Origin: Closterium sp. Naga37s-1 | Taxonomy: Eukaryota > Streptophyta > Zygnematophyceae > Desmidiales > Closteriaceae | Length of the DNA stretch: 64,000 nucleotides | Reading direction: 5' to 3' | NCBI GenBank assembly: GCA_947471745.1 | Contig: CANJKZ010000092.1 | Location: 620,001 to 684,000 of the forward strand | In this document: piece by piece, positions 1 to 11,182 of the stretch | How positions within the stretch are numbered: the stretch's first letter is position 1 | Layout: each line of letters starts with the position of its first letter | Translations under genes and position numbers: made by a program | Notes under the pieces: model-generated | What the model was told of the DNA's origin: nothing | The model's database searches: none | What the model saw: only the letters and a program-made list of their open reading frames with translations

Positions 1-124
1 AAACATTATATATGTGTTATAGCTGTGTAGGCTATAGTGGGTTAGCCTTTAAGGGGTACACAATTCTAGGGTTTCATACTTGTACTCCAATGTTTCATAG
101 TTCAATCACTTCTTGTTTCTGACA
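1..124 (+). repeat. 5' LTR of copia A (partial)
   Basis: It matches 8386-8509 with one substitution and ends in CTGACA followed by the primer-binding site. It contains a TATA-like run near its start and a CTAGGGTTT motif resembling the reverse of a plant telo-box. Confidence 0.93.
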
Positions 125-768
125 TGGTATTAAGAGCTTAGGTTCTAGACCTAAGGGCCCACCGTTCCGCTAGAGGTGCCCTCGTGCGCCCTTTTTTTTT
201 AAGCGCCCTCGTGCGCCTCTTCCCTAGTGCGCCCTCGTGCGCTCTCCTCTCACGCTGCCCGTGTGCAGCCCGCTAGCAGCCCGAGCGCGGCCCCGCCGTT
301 TTAGCGCGCGTAGGAAAACCGCCGCCTAGGGCGACCCGATTTTTTCTCGCGAGCCCCAACAGGCCGTCGCCCGTAGGCCTCGCTCGCCCCTAGGCCAACG
401 CGCGACCCACAGCCGCTCGCCCGCAGGTCGCAGCCAGCGCGCCGCGGCGATCGCGCGTCGGCTGCTGCAGCTCGCGCTTAGCCGCCGCTAGAACGCAGCC
501 GCGGCCCGCGCCAGCTGCACCCTAGGCGCCGCCGCGCACCAAGCCTAGGCCCGCCGTCGCGCCGCCTTACCTGCCCGGGCCGCGTCGCCCGAGTCGCGTC
601 GCCCGAGTCGCGCCGCCCGAGTCGCGCCGCCCTGACCGAGCCGCGCCGCCCTGACCGAGCCGCGCCGCCCTACCTGCAGCAACTGCTCCTACTGCTACTA
701 CTTTTGCTACTGCTACTACTGCTACTGCTACTGCTGCTACTGCTACTGCTACTCCTGCTACTGCCACT
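125..768 (+). other. Copia A primer-binding site and GC-rich leader
   Basis: The leader begins with TGGTATTAAGAGCT (125-138), a degenerate complement of the initiator tRNA-Met 3' end (TGGTATCAGAGC in typical plant copia). The rest is GC-rich untranslated leader with CGAGTCGCGCCGCC-type repeats, then a CTACTG-rich stretch (about 680-768) directly before the gag ATG. No gene is seen here. Confidence 0.75.
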
Positions 769-3700
769 ATGGCCAGTCCCACTGTTCTCACCTTTGACGC
801 CGAGGGCCGCCCGATTAAGTTCGATGTCTGGCTTGATGACCTTCACCTGTACCTACAGATCACTGCCAAGGACGATGTTTCCCTCTATGACCACACGTCC
901 GGCGTTGCTCCCGCACCTGCTACTACTGCTGATAGTACTATTCGCTCACAGTGGCAGACTCGTGACGCCCATGCTCGCCTAGCCGTTCGCAGCCACCTGC
1001 CGCTAGATGAGCGCGAGCACTTCGGCCAGCATAAGACCACTAAGGAACTGTACGACGCTGTAGTTGCCCGCTACTCCTCCCCTGCTACTGATGCGATAGG
1101 CCGTCTCTCACTGCCCTACCTCTTCCCCGATCTGTCTGCCTTTGCCACTGTAGCTGACCTCATCACTCACCTCCGTACGAGTGATCTCCGCTACCGTGCC
1201 GCACTCCCCCCCGAGTTCCTCGCCAAGAACCCACCCCCGATGTACCTCACACTGTACCACCTTGTAACCCGCCTCCCTGACTCCCTTCGCACTGTCAGGG
1301 ACCAGTTTCTCGCCCTCTCCCCCACTGACCTCACTGTCGACCTCCTCGAGAAGGAACTCCTAGCAGCTGAGAAGAGCATTGTAGCTATAGGTGCCTCTCG
1401 TGGTGACCCCCGCACCCCCTTCTTTGAGGGGTGCTCCCCCTCCCCTCTCCTCCCCTCCATTGCATCTGCTGCTGCTGTCGACTACCTCGGTGCTAAGGGG
1501 GTCAGAGCTGCGTTCGCTCCCAGTGGGAGGCGCAGGGGCGGCAGGGGCAAGGGGGGCCGGGGTGGAGGAGGCGGCGGCGGGGGAGGTGGTGGTGGAGGGG
1601 GTGGAGGGGGCGGCGGCGGTGGCGGCAGTGGTGGGAGTGGTACTGGTGGTGCGGGGGGCAGTGGCGAAGCAGGGGGTGCTGGAGGCGGCGGTGGTGGAGG
1701 TGGAGGTGGGAGTGGTGGCAGTGGCGGCGGCGGTGGAGCTGGTGGAGGGCGCGGTGGAGCGGTGCAGCGTGGCGGGTTCGGCGGCGGCCAGAGGCAGCAG
1801 CAGCAGCGTCCCAGCGAGCCACCGTCGCCCCAGCAGCTCCGTGAGTGGTACTCTCAGCGTGGGGGGTCTGGGGGTGGAGGTACCTGCCCGTACGTCATCC
1901 GCACAGGCGACCACACTGGCCAGACTTGTGGGAGGTTTCACACGGCGCAGCGCTGTTTCTTTCGCCTCGACGACGCCTGGCGCGAGCAGTTTCCTGACGC
2001 CTCTGAGCTGCCCCGCTGGGCTGATCTGCTTAAGAAGGGGATTGATATCTTTGCTCTTGATTATGATGCTATCCTTGCTGCTATGTATGCATTGACTATT
2101 AGTGTTGAGGGTGACTGTTACCTGAGTGTACCGCCCGACCCAGGTATTGGGACCAGTGAGGCTGCGGCTCTAGGTGCTAGCGCGTCTACTGCTCTAGGTC
2201 CTGGTGAGGCTACTGCCCTAGGTGCTAGTGCGTCTACGTCTGCTGGTACCGCACCTACTGAGGCACTGCACACCTTCACACTGGACTCAGGTGCTTCCCG
2301 CTGTTTCTTCCGCGACCGCACTGCCCTAGAGCAGCTCCCTAGACCGGTTGCTGTCTCCCTGGCTGACCCCTCAGGGGGTCCGGTCCTTGCGACCACCACT
2401 GCCCTCCCTTGTCCTGCTGTCCCGTCTGGCACACTGTCGGGCCTCTACCTCCCCTCGTTCTCTACGAACTTGGTGGCGGGTTCCGCGCTCCAGGACGCGG
2501 GTGTTCACCAGTTCACCCCGGCCTACGAGCGTGTGACACACTGCACGTGTGCCCGGACGGGTCGTCACCTGGCTACCTTCACTCGGCAGCCGGGGTCGGA
2601 CTTGTACACACTGACCACTGAGTCCTCTCAGGTAGCTGCGTCTGCGTCTGCGTCAGGTCAGCTGTCGGCCCCCTGCTCGTGTCGCTCCCTGTCGCACAAG
2701 ACTGTCCTCTGGCACCACCGCCTTGGTCACCCGTCAGTGCAGCGCCTTCGCGGCATGCACTCCAGGTACCTTGTCTCTGGTCTTCCCAGAGTTCTCCCTC
2801 CCCTGCCACCCTCGCCTGGTCCTCCCTGTCTTCCCTGTGTCGAGTGGCGGCAGTGCGCCGCTCCTCACTCCTCCTCGTTCCCTCCCACAGAGGCTCCCCT
2901 GCAGACTCTCCACCTGGACGTGTGGGGTCCCGCCCGCGTCCGGGGACAGGGCCACGAGCGGTACTTTCTGCTGGTCGTCGACGACTACACGCGCTACACC
3001 ACGGTCTTCCCCTTGCGTACCAAGGGTGAGGTCCCTGATGTCTTGATCCCCTGGATCCGCGCTGCTCGTCTCCAGCTCCGCCAGCGGTTCGGGTCGGACT
3101 TTCCTGTCCTACGTCTGCATTCTGACAGAGGTGGCGAGTTTTCCTCTGACCTCTTGGCAGCCTACTGTGCGGAGCACGGCATCCGCCAGACGTTCACTCT
3201 CCCGGCCTCTCCGCAGCAGAATGGGGTTGCTGAGCGCCGCATTGGTCTTGTCATGGAGGTCGCTCGTACCTCTATGATCCATGCGGCTGCCCCCCATTTC
3301 CTGTGGCCGTTTGCAGTGCAGTACGCCGCGCATCAGCTCAACCTCTGGCCCCGTGTCTCTGCTCCGGAGACCTCGCCCACACTGCGTTTGACGGGGAAGG
3401 TTGGCGATGCGTCGGTGTTCCGGGTCTGAGGATGTCGAGCCTTTGTCCGCGATACGTCCGCGGACAAGCTCTACTCCCGTGCCGTTCCCTGTGTCTTCCT
3501 TGGCTTTGTCCCTGACGCGCCTGGCTGGCAGTTTTACCACCCCACCTCGCGCCGTGTCTTCGCCTCTCAGGACGTCACCTTTGACGAGTCGGTACCCTTT
3601 TACCGTCTCTTCCTCTACCGCACTGCCCCGCTCCCCCCCCCCGCCGCTCTTCCTCACCCCAGGTGTCCCGTCGGTAGACCCCCTCCCTCCCCAGGGTGCT

Positions 3701-4764
3701 GCTCCCTCAGGTGTTTCCCAGGTAGACCCGGTCGAGCCTGTCGAGGTAGCTGTTGACTCTGGTCCTGCGCGAGGTGCTGAGCGTGCTGAGCCTGGTGGTG
3801 CTGAGCCTGGGGGTGCGGGGACTGGGGGTGCTGAGCCTGGGGGTGCGGAGACTGGGGGTGCTGAGTCTGTGGGTGCGGAGACTTTAGGTGCTGAGCCTGG
3901 AGGTGCCGAGCCTGGGGGTGCTGAGACTAGGGGTGCTGAGACTGGGGGTGCTGAGCCTGGTGACGCTCCCTCTTCACAGCAGCTGCGTGAGTGGTACTCC
4001 CAGCGCTACAGCCTCCGTCGTGGGGCTACTAGAGCTGGGGGGTCTGCTGGAGTCGGGGCTGGTGGCCCCGCCGGTGCAGTGTCATAGCCAGAGCCTCCCT
4101 CCCCTCAGCGGCTACGTGAGTGGTACGCTCGGCGCTGCAGCCTCAGGAGTGGAGCTTCTGGTGTTGAGGTACCGCCAACTGGAGGTCCTGCTGGTGCTGG
4201 TGCTGCTGGAGGTCCTGGAGCTGCTGGAGGTGCTGCTGGTGCTGCTGGAGGTCCTGGAGCGGCTGGAGGTGCTGCTGGTGCTGCTGGAGGTTCTGGAGCT
4301 GCTGGAGGTGCTGCCGGTGCTGCTGGAGGTTCTGGAGCTGCCGGAGGTGCTGCTGGTTCGGCTGGAGGTTCTGGTGCTGTCTCTGCTGCTTCTGGGGGCA
4401 CTTCACGGCCGCGGCCGTACTTCGTTCCGCTCCTTCAGCAGGTTCTTGGTCAGCCGCCTCCTCCTAGTCCTCCTCCCTTCGTAGAGTGTCCTCCGCCTGT
4501 CCAGTCGCAGTCCCAGCTTCCGCCTGCCTCGCCGCTTCCTGGTCCTTCTCCCTACACTGGTCCGACAGGCGGTCTTACAGAGCGTCGTGAGCCTGAGTCT
4601 CGTCCTGTGTCGCCTGTGTCTCGTCCTGTGTCACCGGTTCGTGCTGCTCGCACTGGTCGCCGTGGTCCGCGTGAGCGTCCTCCACCTGTGCCTGGCACAC
4701 ACTTTATGACTCTGCGTCCTTCCACTGCTCCACAGCGTGTCCCTCTGCCGTCTCCTCCTACGTC

Positions 4765-4993
4765 TGTCGGAAAATATAATTTAATATTTTCTATATGTAA
4801 CTGCCTGTAGGATTGATTACTGTAGTTATAGCGTTTTCCTATTTGGTGGTGCACCTTTCTTGCTTGTTGTCTCATATTTGTACCCTTGAACCTATAGTGA
4901 AACCCCTCATTCCTCTCGACATTTTTCCTAAACTCGAACTCAACTTCCTACCTCACTAGCTATGGCTCCTAAGTCTAGCTAAGAACTTTGTCA
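4765..4993 (+). repeat. Left LTR of N1
   Basis: 229 bp, TG...CA ends, identical by eye to 6046-6274. It contains TTTGGTGGTGCACCT, which also occurs in the LTRs of the element at 38668-39965. Confidence 0.93.
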
Positions 4994-6045
4994 TGCTATC
5001 AGAGTGATCACGGTCCTGGCCTGTGGACCCGCCCTATTGCTTCCGCTGCTACTCTGTGTTCTGCACGCCCCGTGGCGTGCCCCCTTAATTTTCTCTTAGC
5101 GGCCCCGTCGCCGCCCTTTCAAAGGCCCCTCGCGGCCCCTTCGCGGCCCCGTCGCCGCCCTTCCGCGGCCCCGTCGCCACCCTTTCAGCGGCCCCATCGC
5201 CGCCCTTTCAGCGGCCCCGTCGTCGCCCGCCCTTCAGCAGGCCCCGTCGCCCGCCCTTTCAGCGGCCCCGTCGCCCGCCTTTCAGCAGGCCCCGTCGCCC
5301 GCCCTTTCAGCGGGCCCCGTCGCCGCCCTACCAGCAGCCCTTCGCCCGCCCTTTCAGTGGCCCCACCGCCGCCCTTCCTGCGGCCCTACGGCCCCGTCGC
5401 CAACCTGCGGCCCCGCCACCTGAGGCCCCGATGCCACCTACGGCCCCGCCCACTTGCGGCCCCGACCCCGCCCCGGCCATGCCCCGTCGCCAGCCGCGGC
5501 ACACCGGGGGCACGTGCACCGCCCCCCCCCCTTTTCCCGTAACCCGTCGCGGCTCCTTCGGGGGCCGCACGCGGCCCCCTCAGGTCACCTCGACAGGTGC
5601 CGGGAGGGGCGACCTGGAAGGGGGGGGCAGGCGTCGCCCCCTCTGCCGCCTGCTTTGGCACCCGGGGAGGCCGTGCGTCGGCCCCCCCCCCCCCCCCCCC
5701 CCCCCCCCCTCTCCTCCTCCTTTTTTTTCCCGCTGCTACAGCTGCCGCTGGGGGGGAGGGTGTGAGGGTGTGGGGGAGCCCGGGGAGTGGCACTGGGGTG
5801 GCGGGTGTGAGACCACCCAGCACCCGTCCCTCCACCTCTCCTCTCTTCCCCCCTCTGCTGCTCCTGCAGCAGTGTGTGGGGGAGGGGGAAAGGGAGGGGG
5901 AGGGGGAGGGTGAGAGGGTGTGAGGGTGTGGGGGAGCCAGGGGAGTGGTATTATTGAAACACTTTTCTCCTCCTGCGCAATCGTGATGTACCCCTTCGGA
6001 GGGCGCTAACTGCATACTCATCTCCTACAGCCAGTTATGGGGGCG
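4994..6045 (+). other. N1 interior, no recognisable gene
   Basis: GC-rich interior starting with the primer-binding site. It holds about ten degenerate repeats built on CCCCGTCGCCGCCCTTTCAG (5100-5370), a 26-27 C homopolymer near 5683-5709, and GGGTGTGGGGGAGCC repeats (5765-5940). Open frames across it are repeat artefacts without homology that I recognise. A gag or protein-binding role cannot be argued from sequence. Confidence 0.75.
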
Positions 6046-6274
6046 TGTCGGAAAATATAATTTAATATTTTCTATATGTAACTGCCTGTAGGATTGATTA
6101 CTGTAGTTATAGCGTTTTCCTATTTGGTGGTGCACCTTTCTTGCTTGTTGTCTCATATTTGTACCCTTGAACCTATAGTGAAACCCCTCATTCCTCTCGA
6201 CATTTTTCCTAAACTCGAACTCAACTTCCTACCTCACTAGCTATGGCTCCTAAGTCTAGCTAAGAACTTTGTCA
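6046..6274 (+). repeat. Right LTR of N1
   Basis: 229 bp, identical to the left copy, preceded by the purine tract and followed by target duplication ACGTC. Confidence 0.93.
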
Positions 6275-8152
6275 ACGTCCTCTCTTCATGTCCTTGCTGC
6301 CCCGGAGTCTGACACTCTTCGTGCTGCCAGTCCTACTGTCACGCGTCTCCTGGCCACTGCTGTCACTGACCCTTCCTTTGAGTCTGCTGCTGCGTCTGCC
6401 CTAGTTGCTGAGTTTGTCGACTTTGCTGCTCGCTGTCGTCTAGACTACGCTGCGAGTCTTGTTGCTGAGTCTGAGTCTGTCTGTCCTCCGTCCGTCGGGG
6501 GTGAGTGTGCTCTAGGCACGGACGTCCTTGAGGACAGGCAGGAGGACCTTGAGTGTCTTGCAGCCGCTGCGCCTCATCTCGTTTCCATGCTGATTGCCCC
6601 TGAGGGAGACCCGGATGCTCCAGACATCCCGACCCCGCGCTCTTACGCTGAGGCGATCCCGGGTGAGTACTCCTCTCAGTGGCGGTCAGCCATGGACGCA
6701 GAGATGGCATCGTGGAAGTCCACTAGCACTTACGTCGACGAGGTTCCCCCTCCTGGGGCGAACATCGTCAGTGGCATTTAGATTTTCAGGGTGAAGCGGC
6801 CGCCGGGTTCTCCACCTGTCTTCAAGGCTCGTTACGTTGCTCGAGGCTTCAGTCAGCGAGAGGGAGTAGACTTCTTTCAGACCTTCTCCCCCACCCCGAA
6901 GATAACCACTCTTCGGGTGCTACTGCACGTTGCTGCTCAGCGTGACTACGAGCTTCACTCTCTTGACTTCAGCACAGCTTTCTTGCAGGGCAGCCTCCAC
7001 GAGGAGATCTGGCTGCGCCGCCCTCCTGGTTTCACTGGGTCGTTTCCTCCTGGTACCCAGTGGCACGACATACTGAGGACTACTCTTGCGGCACTTGGGT
7101 TCGCGCCCTCTAGTGCTGACCCTTCGCTGTTTCTGCGCACCGACACTTTGCTGCTGCCGTTCTACATCCTCGTGTACGTCGACGACTTGGTCTTTGCCAC
7201 TGCTGACACTGAGGCTCTCGCCCTTGTGAAGTCGGAGCTGCAGAAGAGACACACGTGCACAGACCTGGGTGAACTGCGCAGCTACCTTGGCTTGCAGATC
7301 ACCCGGGACAGAGCACGCCGCACCATCACACTGACTCAGTCACACATGGTGCAGCAGGTCCTTCAGCGCTTCCGCTTCACCTGGTCCTCAGCACAGGCCA
7401 CTCCTCTGGCTATAGGTCACTCGCTCTCAGCTCTGCCTTCGAATGAGTCCGTAGAGCCGAGTGGTCCTTACCCAGAGTTAGTTGGTTGCCTCATGTACCT
7501 GATGACTTGCACTCGTCCTGACCTAGCATACCCTCTTGGCCTTCTGGCCCGCTACGTGGCTCCTGGCAGGCACCGAAAGGTGCACTGGGATGCTGCAAAG
7601 AGGGTATTGCGCTACTTGTGCAGTACATCGGGCATGGGGCTAGTGGTTGGAGGAGGGAGCTCAGTTGTTCTCACTGGGCACTCAGACGCTTCTTGGGTTG
7701 ACGACCAGGCTACTCAGCGGTCGTCACAGGGTTACACCTTCAGCCTTGGCTCTGGTTCAGTTTCTTGGCGTTCTACTCGCTCGTCTTCTGTTCTGAGCTC
7801 CAGTTGTGAGGCTGAGATCTACGCCACAGCCATGGCTGCACAGGAGCTGCGCTGGCTGACCTACCTGCTGACCGACTTGGGAGAGCGGCCTAGTTCTCCT
7901 CCAGTGCTGTACGTCGACAACAAGGCTGCCATTGCCTTGTGTGAGGAGCACAGACTGGAGCACAGAACGAAGCACATCGCTCTGCGTTACTTCCTGGCTC
8001 GAGAGCTGCAGCAGCGCGGTCAGCTTCGTCTGCGTTACGTGGCCACTCAGGCCAACACCGCTGATATATTCACCAAGGCACTTCAGCCTGGTGATCATCA
8101 GCGCTTCTGCACTTTGCTGGGGCTAGTGCCCACTTTTCCTCACTTGCTGTAG

Positions 8153-8381
8153 GCTTTGCCTGTACTGTGATCTCTATATATATATACCTGCCTGTTTGCT
8201 TTGCTAGGTTGAGATCACCTTGCTGTTTGTGTTGCATATATGCCTCTGCATGTGAACTGGCCCTGTGGCCCTTTGCTTGTGCTTAGAGTGTGTGGTGACG
8301 TTGTGATCCACCCTGAGCTTGTTTGCCTTTCTTGACTGGTCTTGTGACCCCTTGCTCTCCCCCACTTCGCCTATGGGGGTG
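8153..8381 (+). other. Copia A 3' untranslated region and polypurine tract
   Basis: Non-coding stretch after the RNase H stop with TATATATA runs. It ends in CCTATGGGGGTG immediately before the LTR, the plus-strand primer tract shared with elements B, C and E and (in antisense) D. Confidence 0.8.
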
Positions 8382-8509
8382 TGTCAAACATTATATATGT
8401 GTTATAGCTGTGTAGGCTATTGTGGGTTAGCCTTTAAGGGGTACACAATTCTAGGGTTTCATACTTGTACTCCAATGTTTCATAGTTCAATCACTTCTTG
8501 TTTCTGACA
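8382..8509 (+). repeat. 3' LTR of copia A
   Basis: 128 bp, TGTCAAAC...CTGACA, one mismatch to the visible part of the left LTR. Confidence 0.95.
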
Positions 8510-8936
8510 GTTTCATGTGACTGCTGATTGTTCAAAAATTATGCTATCAGCTCCCCGACATGCTAGGCAGGGGATGCGGTAGCATAGTTTTTGGGTCGTT
8601 AGCTTTCACGCATCTTTATCATTATATATACGCATCATGGATTGTCAGTAATAAGTAAGCATTATTCATATTGAACTTAAGGCATGCATTTATCATTTAT
8701 CATAATCATATCTTACACAATATATCGCATTTTATATATTATCATTATATTCATCTACATTCACCGATAATTACATTCATCTTTTCATATGCATACTATA
8801 TGATAGTAAAGCAAAACAAAGTAAATCACAAGAACAACCTAGTTGTCCAAAAAACCAGTACCACCACGTTAGTATAATTCAACTAGACAGGACCTCTTAC
8901 AGGTTACATAACTAGCAATTAATGCATCCAGTTTTT
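8510..8936. other. AT-rich spacer with an inverted repeat
   Basis: Unique AT-rich DNA with no gene that I recognise. An imperfect inverted repeat (arms 8534-8556 and 8570-8592, about 18 of 23 pairs, 13-nt loop) could form a hairpin with AAAAA/TTTTT ends. The stretch ends in TTTTT (8932-8936), the left target duplication of element C. Confidence 0.6.
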
Positions 8937-9065
8937 TGTCAAATTGTATGTTTATTGTTATCTAGGCTGTAGTGGGTTTAGCCTTAGGGGGTACAGTAAA
9001 TTGCTCGACACTTCTTGCACCCCCTCCCTCTTACCTAATCCTCATTCCTTCCTAGTATTTCAACA
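8937..9065 (+). repeat. 5' LTR of copia C
   Basis: 129 bp, TGTCAAATTG...TTTCAACA, followed by the primer-binding site TGGTATTAAGAGC (9066 on). It pairs with 27465-27593. Confidence 0.92.
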
Positions 9066-10107
9066 TGGTATTAAGAGCACAATGCTCCTTAGGACCGAAT
9101 TTCTAAAAGGGCCCACCACTACTATTTCGGTCTGCTGCCCGAGTCACGCCCCTAGGAGAAACGCGAAATGCGAAACGCGCCCTAGGCGAGACGTTTTTCT
9201 GCCTTAGGAGCGTCCCGTCCCCTAGCTGCCCTAGGCGCGATTCCTCTGCCTAGTCACGTGCGACCCCTCCTGACCGCGCCCTAGCTGCCCCGTGCGCCAC
9301 TCGCGCGGCTCGTCAGCCCCTACGCCCGGTCACCCCCTCGTTCCTGCTGCTGCGCGCGCCACTCACGCTGCCCGCCAGCCCCTAGCGCGCACCTGCTGCG
9401 CGCCCGTTTTAAGCTGCTCCGCGCGCACCTGTTGCGCGCCCCTGGTTTGCTAGCCCACAGCCCGCGCGTGCCTACTGCTGCTGTGCGCCGACTTTTGCTA
9501 CTGCTGCGCTGCTGCTACTGCTCAGCTGCTGCTGCTGCTGCTGTTAAGCTGCTGCTGCTGCTGTTAAGCTGCTGCTGTTGCTGTTAAGCTGCTGCTGCCG
9601 CCTGCGCTGCTGCTACTGTTAAGCTCCTGCTACCGCCTGCGCTGCTGCTGCTGCTGTGCTGCGCTGCAGCTGCTTCTAAGCTACTGCTGCCGCTTGCCTC
9701 GAGCATGCCCTGCCCTTCTGTGGGCTGCTGCGCTGCTGCTACTGCTGCGCTGCTCCTACTGCTCAGCTGTTGCTACTGCCGCCTAAGCTGTTGCTGCCCC
9801 GTGCGCTGCTTCTACTGCTGCTGCTGCTACTTGCTGCAGCTGCTCCTCCTTGCTGTTGCTGCTGCTGCTGCTACTTGCTGCAGCTGCTCCTCCTTGCTGC
9901 TGCTACTTGCTGCAGCTGCTCCTCCTTGCTGCTGCTGCTGCTGCTACTTGCTGCAGCTGCTCCTCCTTGCTGCTGCTGCTGCTGCTACTTGCTGCAGCTG
10001 CTCCTCCTTTGCTACTTGCTGCAGCTGCTCCTCCTTGCTGCTGCTGCTGCTGCTACTTGCTGCAGCTGCTCCTCCTTGCTGCTGCTGCTGCTACTTGCTG
10101 CAGCTGC
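9066..10107 (+). repeat. Copia C leader, first part, with CTG-rich tandem repeats
   Basis: Primer-binding site, a GC-rich segment (9120-9480), then CTG-rich DNA. From about 9815 it is a tandem array of a roughly 38-42-bp unit built on TACTTGCTGCAGCTGCTCCT with variable CTG number. All three frames read as low-complexity Leu, Ala or Cys, so the long open frames are artefacts. Element B inserted into this array. Confidence 0.85.
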
Positions 10108-10239
10108 TGTCAAACATTATATATGTTGTGTTAGTTTAGGCTACAGTGGGTTAGCCTATAGGGGGTACACAATTCTAGGGTTAGGTACTTGTACTCTTTT
10201 CATTGCTAGTTCATTCATTCCTCTTCAGTGATTCCAACA
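10108..10239 (+). repeat. 5' LTR of copia B
   Basis: 132 bp, TGTCAAACATT...TTCCAACA, identical to 17404-17535. It is followed by TGGTATAGAGCAGG, a primer-binding site that appears to lack two internal bases relative to the iMet complement. Confidence 0.95.
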
Positions 10240-11182
10240 TGGTATAGAGCAGGTCCTTCCTAGGACCGAAATTTTCTAAGGGCCCACCACTACGTAACTA
10301 CCTACCTACCTACCTACCCGTGCCCTAGGGCGCCTCGGCGTGTCACGCCCCTAGAGGCCCCTCTTGACGGCCCCGCGCTAGCCCCGTTCAGGCCCCGTCG
10401 GCCCCTTTAAGGCCCCGTTCAGGCCCCGCGCTAGCCCCGTTTAGGCCCCGTCGGCCCCGTTTCAGGCCCCGTCGGCCCCACGCTAGCCCCCCTCAGGCCC
10501 CGTCGGCCCCTTTTCAGGCCCCGTCGGCCCCGCGCTAGCCCCTCTCAGGCCCCGTCGGCCCGCGCTAGCCCCGTTTCAGGCCCCGTCGGCCCCGTTTCAG
10601 GCCCCGTCGGCCCCGCGCTAGCCCCTCTCAGGCCCCGTCGGCCCGCGCTAGCCCCGTTTCAGGCCCCGTCGGCCCGCGCTAGCCCCGTCTCAGGCCCCGT
10701 AGGCCCCGCGCTAGCCCCTCTCAGGCCCCGTCGGCCCCGCGCTAGCCCCATTCAGGCCCCGATCGGGCCCGCGCTAGCCCCGTTTCAGGCCCCTTTGGCC
10801 CCGTCGGCCCCGCGCTAGCCCCGTTCAGGCCCCGTCGGCCCCTTGCTAGCCCCGTCAAGGCCCCGTTTGGCCCCGCGCTAGCCCCGCTCAGGCCCCGATC
10901 GGCCCCGCGCTCGCCCCTCTAGGGCCCCAACCGGCCCCGTGCCTACCTCGCCGACCCGTGCCCACCACCCAGAGGCCCCGGGCGGCCCGTTCCTGCCGCA
11001 GCACAAGAGGGAAAGCGGGCGGCCCGTCCCCGCCGTGACCTGAGCCGAGCCGCGCGCCCCGAGCCGAGCCGCGCCACCCAGCCGAGCCGCGACCCGACCT
11101 GAACCGAGCCGCGCCGCCCTGCCCTACCTGGTTCGTCCTACCTGCTTTTCCTACCGCTACTGCTGCTATTTCTACTGTTCCT
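10240..11182 (+). repeat. Copia B leader with GGCCCCGTCGGCCCC tandem repeats
   Basis: Untranslated leader dominated (about 10365-10935) by degenerate repeats combining GGCCCCGTCGGCCCC and GCGCTAGCCCCGTTTCA in units of roughly 18-36 bp. No gene is supported. The ATG of gag follows a CTACTGCTGC stretch as in element A. Confidence 0.8.

Larger units (their letters stand above)
4765..6274 (+). mobile_element. Non-autonomous LTR retrotransposon N1 nested in copia A
   Basis: Two identical 229-bp direct repeats (TGTCGG...TTGTCA) bound a 1052-bp interior. A 5-bp target duplication ACGTC lies at 4760-4764 and 6275-6279, and removing the element rejoins the copia A linker cleanly. A primer-binding site (TGCTATCAGAGTG, 4994 on) follows the left LTR and a purine tract (TTATGGGGGCG) precedes the right LTR. 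No gag, protease, integrase or RT is recognisable, so it must move in trans. Confidence 0.93.
769..8152 (+). pseudogene. Copia A gag-pol polyprotein, inactivated
   Basis: Start ATG 769 (MASPTVL) matches the gag start of element B. Visible domains: gag; a Gly-rich run; a zinc knuckle of the C-X13-C-X3-H-X4-C type; aspartic protease DSGAS (Asp about residue 506); GAG-pre-integrase HHCC; integrase DDE; RT with YVDD; RNase H ending at TAG 8152. Lesions: TGA at 3427-3429 where relatives have Trp; a +1 shift in the C-run 3633-3642 (10 C against 9 in B); TAG at 4085-4087; the 1.5-kb nested insertion; TAG at 6779-6781 where relatives have Trp; and a 48-bp in-frame deletion near 7064 that removes the conserved YGLRQAPR segment of RT. 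It cannot make an active enzyme. Confidence 0.92.
1..8509 (+). mobile_element. Ty1/copia element A (defective, left end clipped by window)
   Basis: An LTR retrotransposon with copia domain order: protease, integrase, reverse transcriptase, RNase H. The left LTR lacks only its first four bases (TGTC) because the window begins inside it. The two LTRs differ at one visible base (A at 36, T in the right copy), so insertion is fairly recent, yet the coding region is dead. A 1.5-kb non-autonomous LTR element sits inside it. The left target duplication is outside the window, so it cannot be checked. Confidence 0.93.

Noticed and set aside
4988-5913. Genes inside N1
   Set aside because: Frames consist of repeat-derived Pro/Arg/Ala or cross homopolymers. 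No motif of gag, protease, integrase or RT.
9705-10231. Leu/Ala/Cys-rich proteins in the CTG repeat of copia C
   Set aside because: CTG arrays are open in all frames; the frames run into the LTR of element B.
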